The translations under genes were made by a program, and so were the position numbers. Below the pieces are notes generated by a model that worked only from the letters and a program-made list of their open reading frames with translations, made no database searches and was not told the DNA's origin. DNA of 34,611 nucleotides from CAZUPF01 sp964622035 (GTDB lineage: Bacteria; Patescibacteriota; WWE3; JAUXAW01; JAYEID01), in the NCBI GenBank assembly GCA_964622035.1, contig CAZUPF010000002.1, positions 1 through 34,611 on the forward strand, read 5' to 3'. Positions 28,304 to 34,611 of the stretch are shown in pieces (within the stretch, counting starts at the first letter, position 1; the number at the start of each line of letters is the position of its first letter).

Positions 28304-30097
28304 ATGCATAAACTTTTCCGTGCTACTTTTTTGGCTTTCGCCGCTGCTCTAGCGTTTGCCGCTCCGGCCTACGCCAAAGACTATTCTCTTGGCGAGGTAA
28401 CTGTTGATGTTACTATTGATCCGGACCGCTCGTTTGCGGTGACCGAGTCGCGCCTTTATGAGTTTACGGGCGCCTTTTCTTGGGCCGATCTGTGGATCCC
28501 GACCCAGATTGTGCGGGATGGGTATAGCTACAATATTACGATTGCCGATTTTTCCGTTCGTGACGAGGACGGAACATTGTTACGGGTGGACGCCTCGCAG
28601 TCCGGGGGTCGGTTTTACGCCAAGTGGTTTCACTCGGCCCAAGACGAGACGAAGGTTTTTACCTGGTCTTATCGCGTAATTGGGGAAGGGGTTAAGAAGT
28701 ATGAGGACACTGGCGAGTTCTACTGGCAAGTAATCGGTGATGAGTGGAAGAAATCCTGCGGCCCGGTGACAGTTACGGTTAATCTTCCCCCCGGTGCTAC
28801 GAAAGAGGAAGTTAAGGTTTTTGGCCACGGACCTTTGTCTGGTCAGGCGGAGATCGTTGACGGGCAGACGACTCGCTTTACGGTTCCCGAGCTCCCCCCC
28901 GAAACCTTTGTTGAAGTGCGTACTTTGTTTCCGCCGCGGCTCCTTACGGGTCCCGCCGCTAGTGATGCCTCGTTGGAGGCGATTTTGGCGGAGGAGGAGA
29001 GTTTCCGGCAGGAAACTCTGGCCAAGCAGCAGCGCAACCAAACTATTGTTGTGGCGCTGTTGATTTACCTGGTGGGTTTCATCCCCCTAACTGTTCTCGG
29101 TTGGGCAATTTGGTACTACAAAGCTTGGAAGGCTAAGGGTAAGGAGTATGCCTTTACTGATATTCCTAAGTATGTTCGCGAGCTGCCCTCCGACCTCCCA
29201 CCGGCAATAGTTGCCTCTCTCCTGAGGCAGGGCGGGATGCCGGATACTCGGTCTTTTGTGGCGACAATTTTTGATTTAGCTCGGCAGGGGTTTATTCAGA
29301 TTGATGACAAAATTGATTTCAAATCTGGCCTGTTGCGGACTCGTAAGGAGATAACCACCACGCTGCGGGCGGACTACGAGAAGGATCGGGGTGGGCTGTC
29401 TGAGCACCAGCGGGCGGTTTTTGATTACATCTTTCTGCAGGTGGGGAAAATGGGTGAGGGGATACGGCTGGATGAGTTGAAGGATTATATCAGAAGCCAC
29501 CCGACCACTTTCCGCCCGTGGTTCGGGCGCTGGCAGAAGCTGGTCCAGCAAGAGGCCAAGGCTCTGGGGTTTTTGGAGCAGGAGGGGGTTGCCCTAACCC
29601 GTAAGTTTTGGATTGTTTCGGGGGCGCTGGTGCTTCTTGGCTCACCGGTGCTTCTCCTTGGGGTATTTCTGATTCCCAAGCTCAAGCGTTGGAAGAAGCG
29701 GTGGGCGCGGGAGGCGGCGGAGTGGAAAGCCCTGCGCCAGTTCTTGGGCGATTTCTCTCGTTTCGAGGAGATTCCGCCCGAGGCGTATAAGCTTTGGGAG
29801 CACTACCTGGTCTTCGGAGTTCTTTTTGGTAACGCGGAGGGAATTCTCAAGTCTCTGCCGATAATTTTGGAGGACCACCGGGCGGTTCCGGCGGCTTGGT
29901 ACTACGGTGGTTCTGCGGGAAGAACTCCGGCCTCCTTTTCGGCCATGTCGCGGAGCCTGTCTAATTTTAACTCCTCTTTTGTAGCCGCCGCGTCCTCCTC
30001 TATCTCTACTGGGAGTGGGGGTGGTTTCTCGGGCGGAGGAGGGGGTGGTGGCGGTGGCGGTGGCGGTGGCGGTGGCGGCGGTGGCGGCGCCGGTTAG
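28304..30097 (+). CDS. DUF2207-family membrane protein with poly-glycine tail
   Basis: The 597-residue product has a signal peptide (MHKLFRATFLAFAAALAFAAPAYA, likely cut after AYA), an outer beta-rich domain to about residue 240 (VTVDVTIDPDRSFAVTESRLYEFTGAF, EFYWQVIGDEWKKSCGPVTVTVNLPPGA), a helix at about 248-270 and a cytoplasmic region (PPAIVASLLRQGG, TIFDLARQGFIQI, LSEHQRAVFDYIF) with one more hydrophobic segment near 432-452. It ends in a serine-rich stretch and about 24 glycines. This is the architecture of DUF2207, whose role is unknown. Its stop codon overlaps that of the convergent rel gene. Confidence 0.88.
   Translation: MHKLFRATFLAFAAALAFAAPAYAKDYSLGEVTVDVTIDPDRSFAVTESRLYEFTGAFSWADLWIPTQIVRDGYSYNITIADFSVRDEDGTLLRVDASQSGGRFYAKWFHSAQDETKVFTWSYRVIGEGVKKYEDTGEFYWQVIGDEWKKSCGPVTVTVNLPPGATKEEVKVFGHGPLSGQAEIVDGQTTRFTVPELPPETFVEVRTLFPPRLLTGPAASDASLEAILAEEESFRQETLAKQQRNQTIVVALLIYLVGFIPLTVLGWAIWYYKAWKAKGKEYAFTDIPKYVRELPSDLPPAIVASLLRQGGMPDTRSFVATIFDLARQGFIQIDDKIDFKSGLLRTRKEITTTLRADYEKDRGGLSEHQRAVFDYIFLQVGKMGEGIRLDELKDYIRSHPTTFRPWFGRWQKLVQQEAKALGFLEQEGVALTRKFWIVSGALVLLGSPVLLLGVFLIPKLKRWKKRWAREAAEWKALRQFLGDFSRFEEIPPEAYKLWEHYLVFGVLFGNAEGILKSLPIILEDHRAVPAAWYYGGSAGRTPASFSAMSRSLSNFNSSFVAAASSSISTGSGGGFSGGGGGGGGGGGGGGGGGGGAG
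30037..30089 (+). repeat. GGT/GGC simple repeat coding for poly-glycine
   Basis: Nearly perfect alternation of GGT and GGC (period 6, GGCGGT) encodes the glycine tail of the DUF2207 protein. Such a tract can change length by slippage; changes by whole codons keep the frame. Confidence 0.85.
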
Positions 30098-31467
30098 TTG
30101 CTATTTCCTAGGGTAATCAGCTCCCCACCCTTGAGGACTTTTTGCAGCTTCGCCTTCTTACCATCAACTCTAACTGACACTCTTGGCGAAACCCCAGCGG
30201 TTTTTAGGTAGCTTCGGACAGTACTTCCCTGTGGCAACTCAACAACCTCTCCCCGCCCACTAAGGACATAGATGCTCGGTCGGAGCATCTCTTTTCCCAG
30301 ACTTTTGATGAACTTCTCTTGCGGCGGTTTTTCGGGGAAGCTCTCTTGCCACTCGATTAGCCGCCCTGTCCAGAAAAGCCGGCTCTCCAAAGCGGGGGCG
30401 CTCTCTTGCTGCGTTTTAGGCTTGGATAGATCGGTAATTATTCCGAAGTCTGATTGTTGGTGCATCTCTTGGCTACGGATTTGGATTTCAAAAACTAGAC
30501 CATTGGGACCAGCTACCCGGGTGTGGAGAGCTCTATAGCCATTGGGTCTGGGCTGGGCGATGAAATCGCTAATACCGATATTGGGTGTCGGTTTAAAGGT
30601 GCTATGGACAACTCCGAGGGCGGTGTAGCAGTCTTTTTCGGAGCCGACGACCAATCTTAGGGTGACGAGATCGTAGATATTTCTTAGGTCCTTATCGATT
30701 TCTTTGCGGTGCAGCTTTTTGTGGAGGCTGTACCAGTGTTTTTTCAGGATATCGTAATCAACGAAGGGCACATTTGCTGCGGACAGGGCTTTGACAATCT
30801 GTGCTGCTAGAGTGGTGAGGGTTTCTGTCCTTCGTTCAGCCTCCTCACAACTGTGGTTTTTGACCCAGGCGTACTTTTTGGGTTCCTCGGCGGCAAAACA
30901 GTAGTCCAGCAGATCGCCCTTGATTTTGTTCATTCCTAGTTTGTAGGCTAGCGGGGCGTATATTTGTCGGGTTTCTTCGCAGAAGCGTCGCCGCCTCTTT
31001 TCGGGGAGGAAGGCGACTGTCTGAATATTGTGTAGGCGGTCGGCCATTTTTACGACGATCACTCGTAGGTCGGTAGACATGGCCAGAAACATTTTTTTGA
31101 GGCTCTTCTCTTTGCTTCGATCTTTCTTTAGGTCAACCCGGCTAACTTTGGTGACGGCATCAACCAGGTAGCGGACCTCCTTGCCGAAGGCCTGCTCAAT
31201 TTCTTCTAGGCTTGTACCGGCGTCCTCGATAGTGTCGTGGAGGAGTCCGGCGATGAGGGAGGCCTCATCCTGGTTCCAGCTATTTAGAATAAGGGCGGTT
31301 TGGAGGGGGTGAATGACATAAGGTTCGCCAGAGCTCCTTTCTTGGCCGTGGTGGGCCTTTTTGGCGAAGGCACTTGCCTTTTTTATGATGGCGCGATCAG
31401 GCCGTTGGGAGTTTTGGGAAAGGTTACCGAGGAGCTCTTTTTCTAGGTCACCGGGGGTAGCGGTCAT
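30094..31467 (-). CDS. Rel/SpoT-type (p)ppGpp synthetase/hydrolase without C-terminal ACT domain
   Basis: This family makes and degrades the stringent-response alarmone (p)ppGpp. The 457-residue product has an HD hydrolase domain with H39, H53, H77-D78, E81-D82 (GLLHDTIEDAG) and D143 (MADRLHN), all the usual metal and catalytic marks. The synthetase domain follows (LKKHWYSLHKKL, YDLVTLRLVV, PRPNGYRALHT, EIQIRSQEMH). The loop normally reading RxKD (bifunctional) or ExDD (RelA type) here reads GISD (298-301). A short TGS-like domain (about 398-455) ends the protein; the helical, zinc-finger and ACT parts of long Rel proteins, usually over 700 residues in total, are missing. A promoter (TTGACA 31507-31502, GACAAT 31484-31479, 17 bp) places the start about five bases before the ATG. 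Confidence 0.92.
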   Translation of the reverse strand: MTATPGDLEKELLGNLSQNSQRPDRAIIKKASAFAKKAHHGQERSSGEPYVIHPLQTALILNSWNQDEASLIAGLLHDTIEDAGTSLEEIEQAFGKEVRYLVDAVTKVSRVDLKKDRSKEKSLKKMFLAMSTDLRVIVVKMADRLHNIQTVAFLPEKRRRRFCEETRQIYAPLAYKLGMNKIKGDLLDYCFAAEEPKKYAWVKNHSCEEAERRTETLTTLAAQIVKALSAANVPFVDYDILKKHWYSLHKKLHRKEIDKDLRNIYDLVTLRLVVGSEKDCYTALGVVHSTFKPTPNIGISDFIAQPRPNGYRALHTRVAGPNGLVFEIQIRSQEMHQQSDFGIITDLSKPKTQQESAPALESRLFWTGRLIEWQESFPEKPPQEKFIKSLGKEMLRPSIYVLSGRGEVVELPQGSTVRSYLKTAGVSPRVSVRVDGKKAKLQKVLKGGELITLGNSN

Positions 31468-31478
31468 TAATTGGTAAC

Positions 31479-31507
31479 ATTGTCTGCTATGTTATCGGCT
31501 TTGTCAA
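31479..31507 (-). promoter_or_regulatory. Promoter of the rel gene
   Basis: On the minus strand a perfect TTGACA and the -10 GACAAT are separated by 17 bp. The -10 ends 11 bases before the ATG, so the leader is only a few bases and no Shine-Dalgarno fits. Confidence 0.6.
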
Positions 31508-31541
31508 TGTGGGGTACTTATTCGGTTCCTTAGGGTTGTGC

Positions 31542-31547
31542 TAACAT
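31542..31547 (+). promoter_or_regulatory. Extended -10 of the VanW-family gene
   Basis: TGCTAACAT is an extended -10 element ending seven bases before the ATG, again pointing to a leaderless transcript. The -35 match is weak, as is common with extended -10 promoters. Confidence 0.5.
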
Positions 31548-31554
31548 AGCGCTA

Positions 31555-33297
31555 ATGGTAGAGACACGAGTGCGGCCCCTCCTGCTATATTTTCTGGGAA
31601 CGGTAATTCTTATTTTTTCCATCCTTTTTTTCGCGTACCACTTAGCTTACGCACGTAAGATTATCCCCGGGGTAGAGCTTTGGGGGGTGGCTTTGGGCAA
31701 TAAGACTCGGGAGGAGGCGGTGGAGACTCTCCAGGCTAAGTTCTCTGGGGTGGGGGATCGGGAATTCGTTCTGGTTTCTGGGGAGGGGCGCTTTTCCAAG
31801 AACCTCTCGGAGTGGGGGGTAACTTTCGAGGCCACAGAATCGGCCCGCAGGGCCTATCTCCTTGGTCGGGGGGGCTCGGTCGTCGCGACCACAGGGGAAA
31901 AATTCACGGCCTGGTTCCAAGGAAGCACCATTGATCCTGCCTTTCGGACTACGGGGGAGCTGTGGGAGGGAAGCTCTCGGGAACTTTCCCAGTCTCTGAA
32001 TAGGCCAGCCAAAGACGCTGGTTTTACTATTAAGGATGGGGCGTTAGAGATTACTCCCTCTTCCGAAGGCCGGGAGGTGGGGGAGGCCGAATTAAAACAC
32101 CTTTTTAAGCAGGTAATTTTGACCAACGATTTTTCCGTGCGGGAGGTGCCGTTGCGGGTTGTCCAGCCGCGCCTTTTTGTGGAGAACCTCTCTCCCCAGC
32201 AGGAACGGGTTAGCCAAATGGTTTTTTCCTCGCCCCAGCTCACCTTTGGCTCCCGCCGCTGGTCCCTTTCGCCAGAGGAGATCCTGGCCTTTCTAGATTT
32301 TTCGTCGGATACCTCACCAGTCGCGGTGTTGCTGGATGAAGTGGTGGTGGCGTCCTTTGTTGATCAGCTGGCGGCGGAAATAAACCGTCCCGCTCGTGGA
32401 GGGACCTTTGCTCTCGAGAGTGGGCGGGTGATTGATTTTGCTCTGCCGCACGCCGGTTATAAGCTGGATGAGGCGGGGGCGAAGGAGGCGCTGGCCGCAG
32501 TTATTTTGGACGCGGAAACAACACAAGCCGAGCTGCTAGTGGCGGTTCAGCAGCCGCCAGCGCAGGCTGGAAACGAGTACGGGATTAAAACGCTTTTGGG
32601 TGTGGGAACTTCTAATTTTAAGGGCTCCATTGCTGGGAGGGTGCACAACGTCGGTTTGGCCTCTTCGCGTCTGGATGGGATTCTCGTTCCACCAGGGGAG
32701 GTATTTTCTTTCAATCAGAGTTTGGGGGATGTTAGCTCGGAAACTGGCTACCAGACTTCCTATATTATTAAGGAGGGTCGGACGCGTTTGGGGGTTGGTG
32801 GGGGTGTATGTCAGGTTTCGACAACCGTGTTCCGAGCGGCCCTTTACGCCGGATTGCCTATTTTAGCTCGTACAGCCCACGCTTATCGAGTTCATTATTA
32901 CGAGCACCCTATCGGTCCCGGGCTGGATGCGACTGTCTACGAGCCCTCGCCGGATTTACAGTTCAAAAACGACACCCCCGCGCATATTTTGATCAAGCGT
33001 TATTTTTATTCCCCGACCAACACCCTAAAATTTGAGATTTACGGGACGGATGATGGTCGGAAGGTCCAAGTGACTGGCCCCATTATTCACTCGCAGACCC
33101 CTCCCCCCGACCCGGCCTATATTGAGGACGCCGACCTGCCCAAGGGGACGACTAAGCAGGTTGACTGGGCGGCGTGGGGAGCGAAGGTAACTGTGCGGCG
33201 GAAGGTTACCCGGGGGGGCGAGGTGCTGCAGGATGATAGTTTCTTTTCCAACTACCGGCCCTGGCAGGCGGTTTATTTGGTGGGGACGGGGGAGTAG
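31555..33297 (+). CDS. VanW-family envelope protein with peptidoglycan-binding-like repeats
   Basis: VanW proteins occur with vancomycin resistance clusters and widely elsewhere; their activity is not settled. The 580-residue product has a short cytoplasmic start, a membrane helix (about residues 9-30, LLLYFLGTVILIFSILFFAYHL), then two PG_binding_4-like units (GVELWGVALGNKTREEAVETLQAKF about 40-65; another about 240-340). The VanW domain follows from residue 363: VHNVGLASSRLDGILVPPGEVFSFNQSLGDVSSETGY, GVGGGVCQVSTTVFRAALYAGLPI and HYYEHPIGPGLDATVY, with the single conserved cysteine near residue 419. The C-terminal 80 residues may form a small beta domain. It is divergent from rel and ends in a shared terminator. 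Confidence 0.9.
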   Translation: MVETRVRPLLLYFLGTVILIFSILFFAYHLAYARKIIPGVELWGVALGNKTREEAVETLQAKFSGVGDREFVLVSGEGRFSKNLSEWGVTFEATESARRAYLLGRGGSVVATTGEKFTAWFQGSTIDPAFRTTGELWEGSSRELSQSLNRPAKDAGFTIKDGALEITPSSEGREVGEAELKHLFKQVILTNDFSVREVPLRVVQPRLFVENLSPQQERVSQMVFSSPQLTFGSRRWSLSPEEILAFLDFSSDTSPVAVLLDEVVVASFVDQLAAEINRPARGGTFALESGRVIDFALPHAGYKLDEAGAKEALAAVILDAETTQAELLVAVQQPPAQAGNEYGIKTLLGVGTSNFKGSIAGRVHNVGLASSRLDGILVPPGEVFSFNQSLGDVSSETGYQTSYIIKEGRTRLGVGGGVCQVSTTVFRAALYAGLPILARTAHAYRVHYYEHPIGPGLDATVYEPSPDLQFKNDTPAHILIKRYFYSPTNTLKFEIYGTDDGRKVQVTGPIIHSQTPPPDPAYIEDADLPKGTTKQVDWAAWGAKVTVRRKVTRGGEVLQDDSFFSNYRPWQAVYLVGTGE

Positions 33298-33338
33298 AAA
33301 AGGCTCCCACAGAAATTAGAAATTCTGTGAGAGCCTTT
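33298..33338. terminator. Bidirectional terminator between the VanW and GCS2 genes
   Basis: AAAGGCTC (33299-33306) pairs with GAGCCTTT (33331-33338), and ACAGAA with TTCTGT inside. The tracts of As and Ts at both sides let it work for both converging genes; it fills the 45-base gap between their stops. Confidence 0.8.
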
Positions 33339-33342
33339 GGTC

Positions 33343-34608
33343 CTAGCTGCAGACAAGCTCCATAAGCGCCTCGGTAGATAACTCGTGCGTGTGCGTCTTT
33401 GAGGGCGTCCATCCCGTTTCGATTCGTAGCTCGAGAAGGGTGATCGCTTGTCGGACTATATTATCGAGGAGTCCGGCGTCCTCGAGGCCGCTCTGTGCGC
33501 GTGCAAGCTCTTTGCGGAGAGTGCTTTGGGCTGGCTCCTCACCTTCAGTGCAGAGAAAGGTGGCGTCGATCCCGTACTTTTCCGCGCGGTGCTTATTCTC
33601 CCGTACCACTTCCATTGGAAGAAGCTCTTCTTCTTCGAGCTGGGACCAGAGTAACCGCCCGATTGTGAAGACAGCCAGAGCTAGGTCTTCTATCAGAGTT
33701 GGCTGGGTGGACAGAGGACGAAACTCTACGACAAGTTTTCCGCCAAGACACTTGATGCGCGCATCCCGCCAGAAGAGCCCAATTCCAATCGCCAGAGCCG
33801 CTTCGGGCCTGTTGTCTAGGATGAAGGGGTAACTGGCCACATCTTCAAGGTAACATCCTAGATCTTTGTAGTAATCTCGTGGTAAGCCAATGCGTAGTAG
33901 CCGGCCGCTTTCCAGTTCGGTATTGTTCCTGGTTTCGTGCGAGAGCCGCCAGACCTCGTAGCGCACGTCCGCCCAGCCAGTGTTTTGGCAATCTAACACG
34001 CTGGCGTTAGCTGAAAGGGCCACCGCAGCCGGGCTGATGGCCAGGAGACGGTTTAGTTTATCGACCGCATCAGGCCCAGAAGCGGTCTGTAGCGAGAACT
34101 GGAAGGCGTTGATCAGGCCAACCACCCCGGCCTCTCCAACAAAGACGCCGCCGATATGCGTTGGGCAACCTTGGGGCCGACACTGGTCATGGAAGTCTGG
34201 AACGGCTCGGTATTTAGGCGCATCTGTTCTCTCCACACCGCGGGTGTCAGCCCATGGTATGGTTCCACACCGCCCAACACGCAATCCATGCTGAGCCACT
34301 GTCTTCCGCAGCAGTGCTTCGCGTTGCCAGAGCTGGGCGAACCACCCCGAGAAACCCACTTCTGCCAGGTTCACCGGCTTCGGATGGAGCTCGATGATGC
34401 TGGCTCCCAACTCGTACCCTGCACCAATCTCGTCCATGATCTGCCGCTTCTCCCCCTTTGTTGCCAAGCTACCATCGGGGTGGAACAGGAAGAGCTCCAG
34501 CTCCGCGCCCGCTCTGGTTACCACAGCTTGGGGTGGCGCCTTCGGTACACTAGCCATCATATTATGTGCCTGGGCCCAGAAGGCCCCCCTCATCTCTCTT
34601 TCTCCCAT
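33343..34608 (-). CDS. GCS2-type carboxylate-amine ligase (glutamate-cysteine ligase family 2-like)
   Basis: Family members such as YbdK, EgtA and plant-type GshA join glutamate to an amine using ATP. The 421-residue product shows GAELELFLFHPDGSL (about residue 34), GAGYELGASIIELHPKPVNL, LRVGRCGTIPWADT, PQGCPTHIGGVFVG, NAFQFSLQTASGPDAVDKLNRLLAISPAAVALSANASVLD and KLVVEFRPLSTQPTLIEDLALAVFTIGRLL, in the order expected of this fold. The true substrate is not clear; gamma-glutamylcysteine is one option. The first ATG lies at 34608, three bases from the window edge; the ATG at 34593, preceded by GGGAGAAAGAGAG, is an equally good start. The gene could also begin beyond the window. It converges with the VanW-family gene. 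Confidence 0.8.
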   Translation of the reverse strand: MGEREMRGAFWAQAHNMMASVPKAPPQAVVTRAGAELELFLFHPDGSLATKGEKRQIMDEIGAGYELGASIIELHPKPVNLAEVGFSGWFAQLWQREALLRKTVAQHGLRVGRCGTIPWADTRGVERTDAPKYRAVPDFHDQCRPQGCPTHIGGVFVGEAGVVGLINAFQFSLQTASGPDAVDKLNRLLAISPAAVALSANASVLDCQNTGWADVRYEVWRLSHETRNNTELESGRLLRIGLPRDYYKDLGCYLEDVASYPFILDNRPEAALAIGIGLFWRDARIKCLGGKLVVEFRPLSTQPTLIEDLALAVFTIGRLLWSQLEEEELLPMEVVRENKHRAEKYGIDATFLCTEGEEPAQSTLRKELARAQSGLEDAGLLDNIVRQAITLLELRIETGWTPSKTHTHELSTEALMELVCS

Positions 34609-34611
34609 CGC

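Noticed and set aside
1..34611. Recoding of TGA to glycine
   Set aside because: TGA ends several conserved genes at the expected place, so the standard code applies.
1..34611. CRISPR arrays, insertion sequences, phage genes
   Set aside because: No spaced direct repeats of the proper size, transposase, integrase or phage structural genes were seen.

Overview
The window is one long run of a compact bacterial chromosome with moderately high GC and very small gene spacing. The standard genetic code is used: TGA is a normal stop, for example at the ends of rpsH, rplN and rplQ. The best guess is a member of the Candidate Phyla Radiation (Patescibacteria). The reasons are that rpmD (uL30) is missing between rpsE and rplO, several housekeeping proteins are shortened (uL3, AspRS without the bacterial insertion domain, a Rel protein without a C-terminal regulatory half), and the accessory set (VanW-type, DUF2207, NYN, TrpR-like YerC family, YvcK) is typical of such genomes. 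This placement is inference; no 16S gene is present. Use of TGA as stop argues against the Gracilibacteria/Absconditabacteria code.

Region 1 (1-17679) is a merged str/S10/spc/alpha ribosomal superoperon: fusA (3' part), tuf, rpsJ, rplC, rplD, rplW, rplB, rpsS, rplV, rpsC, rplP, rpmC, rplN, rpsQ, rplX, rplE, rpsN, rpsH, rplF, rplR, rpsE, rplO, secY, an ebfC/ybaB-like gene, adk, map, infA, rpmJ, rpsM, rpsK, rpsD, rpoA, rplQ, rplM, rpsI. The order of rplN and rpsQ is swapped relative to the usual bacterial order. A terminator/attenuator-like hairpin sits before rplC, and a near-consensus promoter lies at the end of map before infA.

Region 2 (17680-20981) holds tRNA-Pro(GGG), a promoter-to-terminator unit that looks like a structured small RNA of about 145 nt, a small possibly frameshifted gene, a strong terminator, aspS with its own near-leaderless promoter, and a D-Ala-D-Ala carboxypeptidase-like gene.

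Region 3 (20988-24234) is a block of unknown membrane-anchored proteins. Two of them, transcribed in tandem, appear to be diverged paralogues with a helix at each end. Each unit has clear promoters or terminators.

Region 4 (24466-27684) holds gltX (with an odd Ser/Thr-rich segment), a TrpR-superfamily regulator flanked on both sides by CTAG half-sites repeated every 13 bp, tRNA-Gln(TTG) and yvcK. Region 5 (27764-34608) holds an NYN-domain protein, a DUF2207 membrane protein with a poly-glycine tail, a bifunctional-looking Rel (p)ppGpp enzyme, a VanW-family envelope protein and a GCS2-type carboxylate-amine ligase.

The genes join translation (ribosome, tRNAs, synthetases, stringent response) to envelope functions. 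The points most worth following are the TrpR-like gene with its operator arrays, the candidate small RNA, the palindromic insert inside map, the domain-reduced uL3 and AspRS, and the tandem two-helix proteins.
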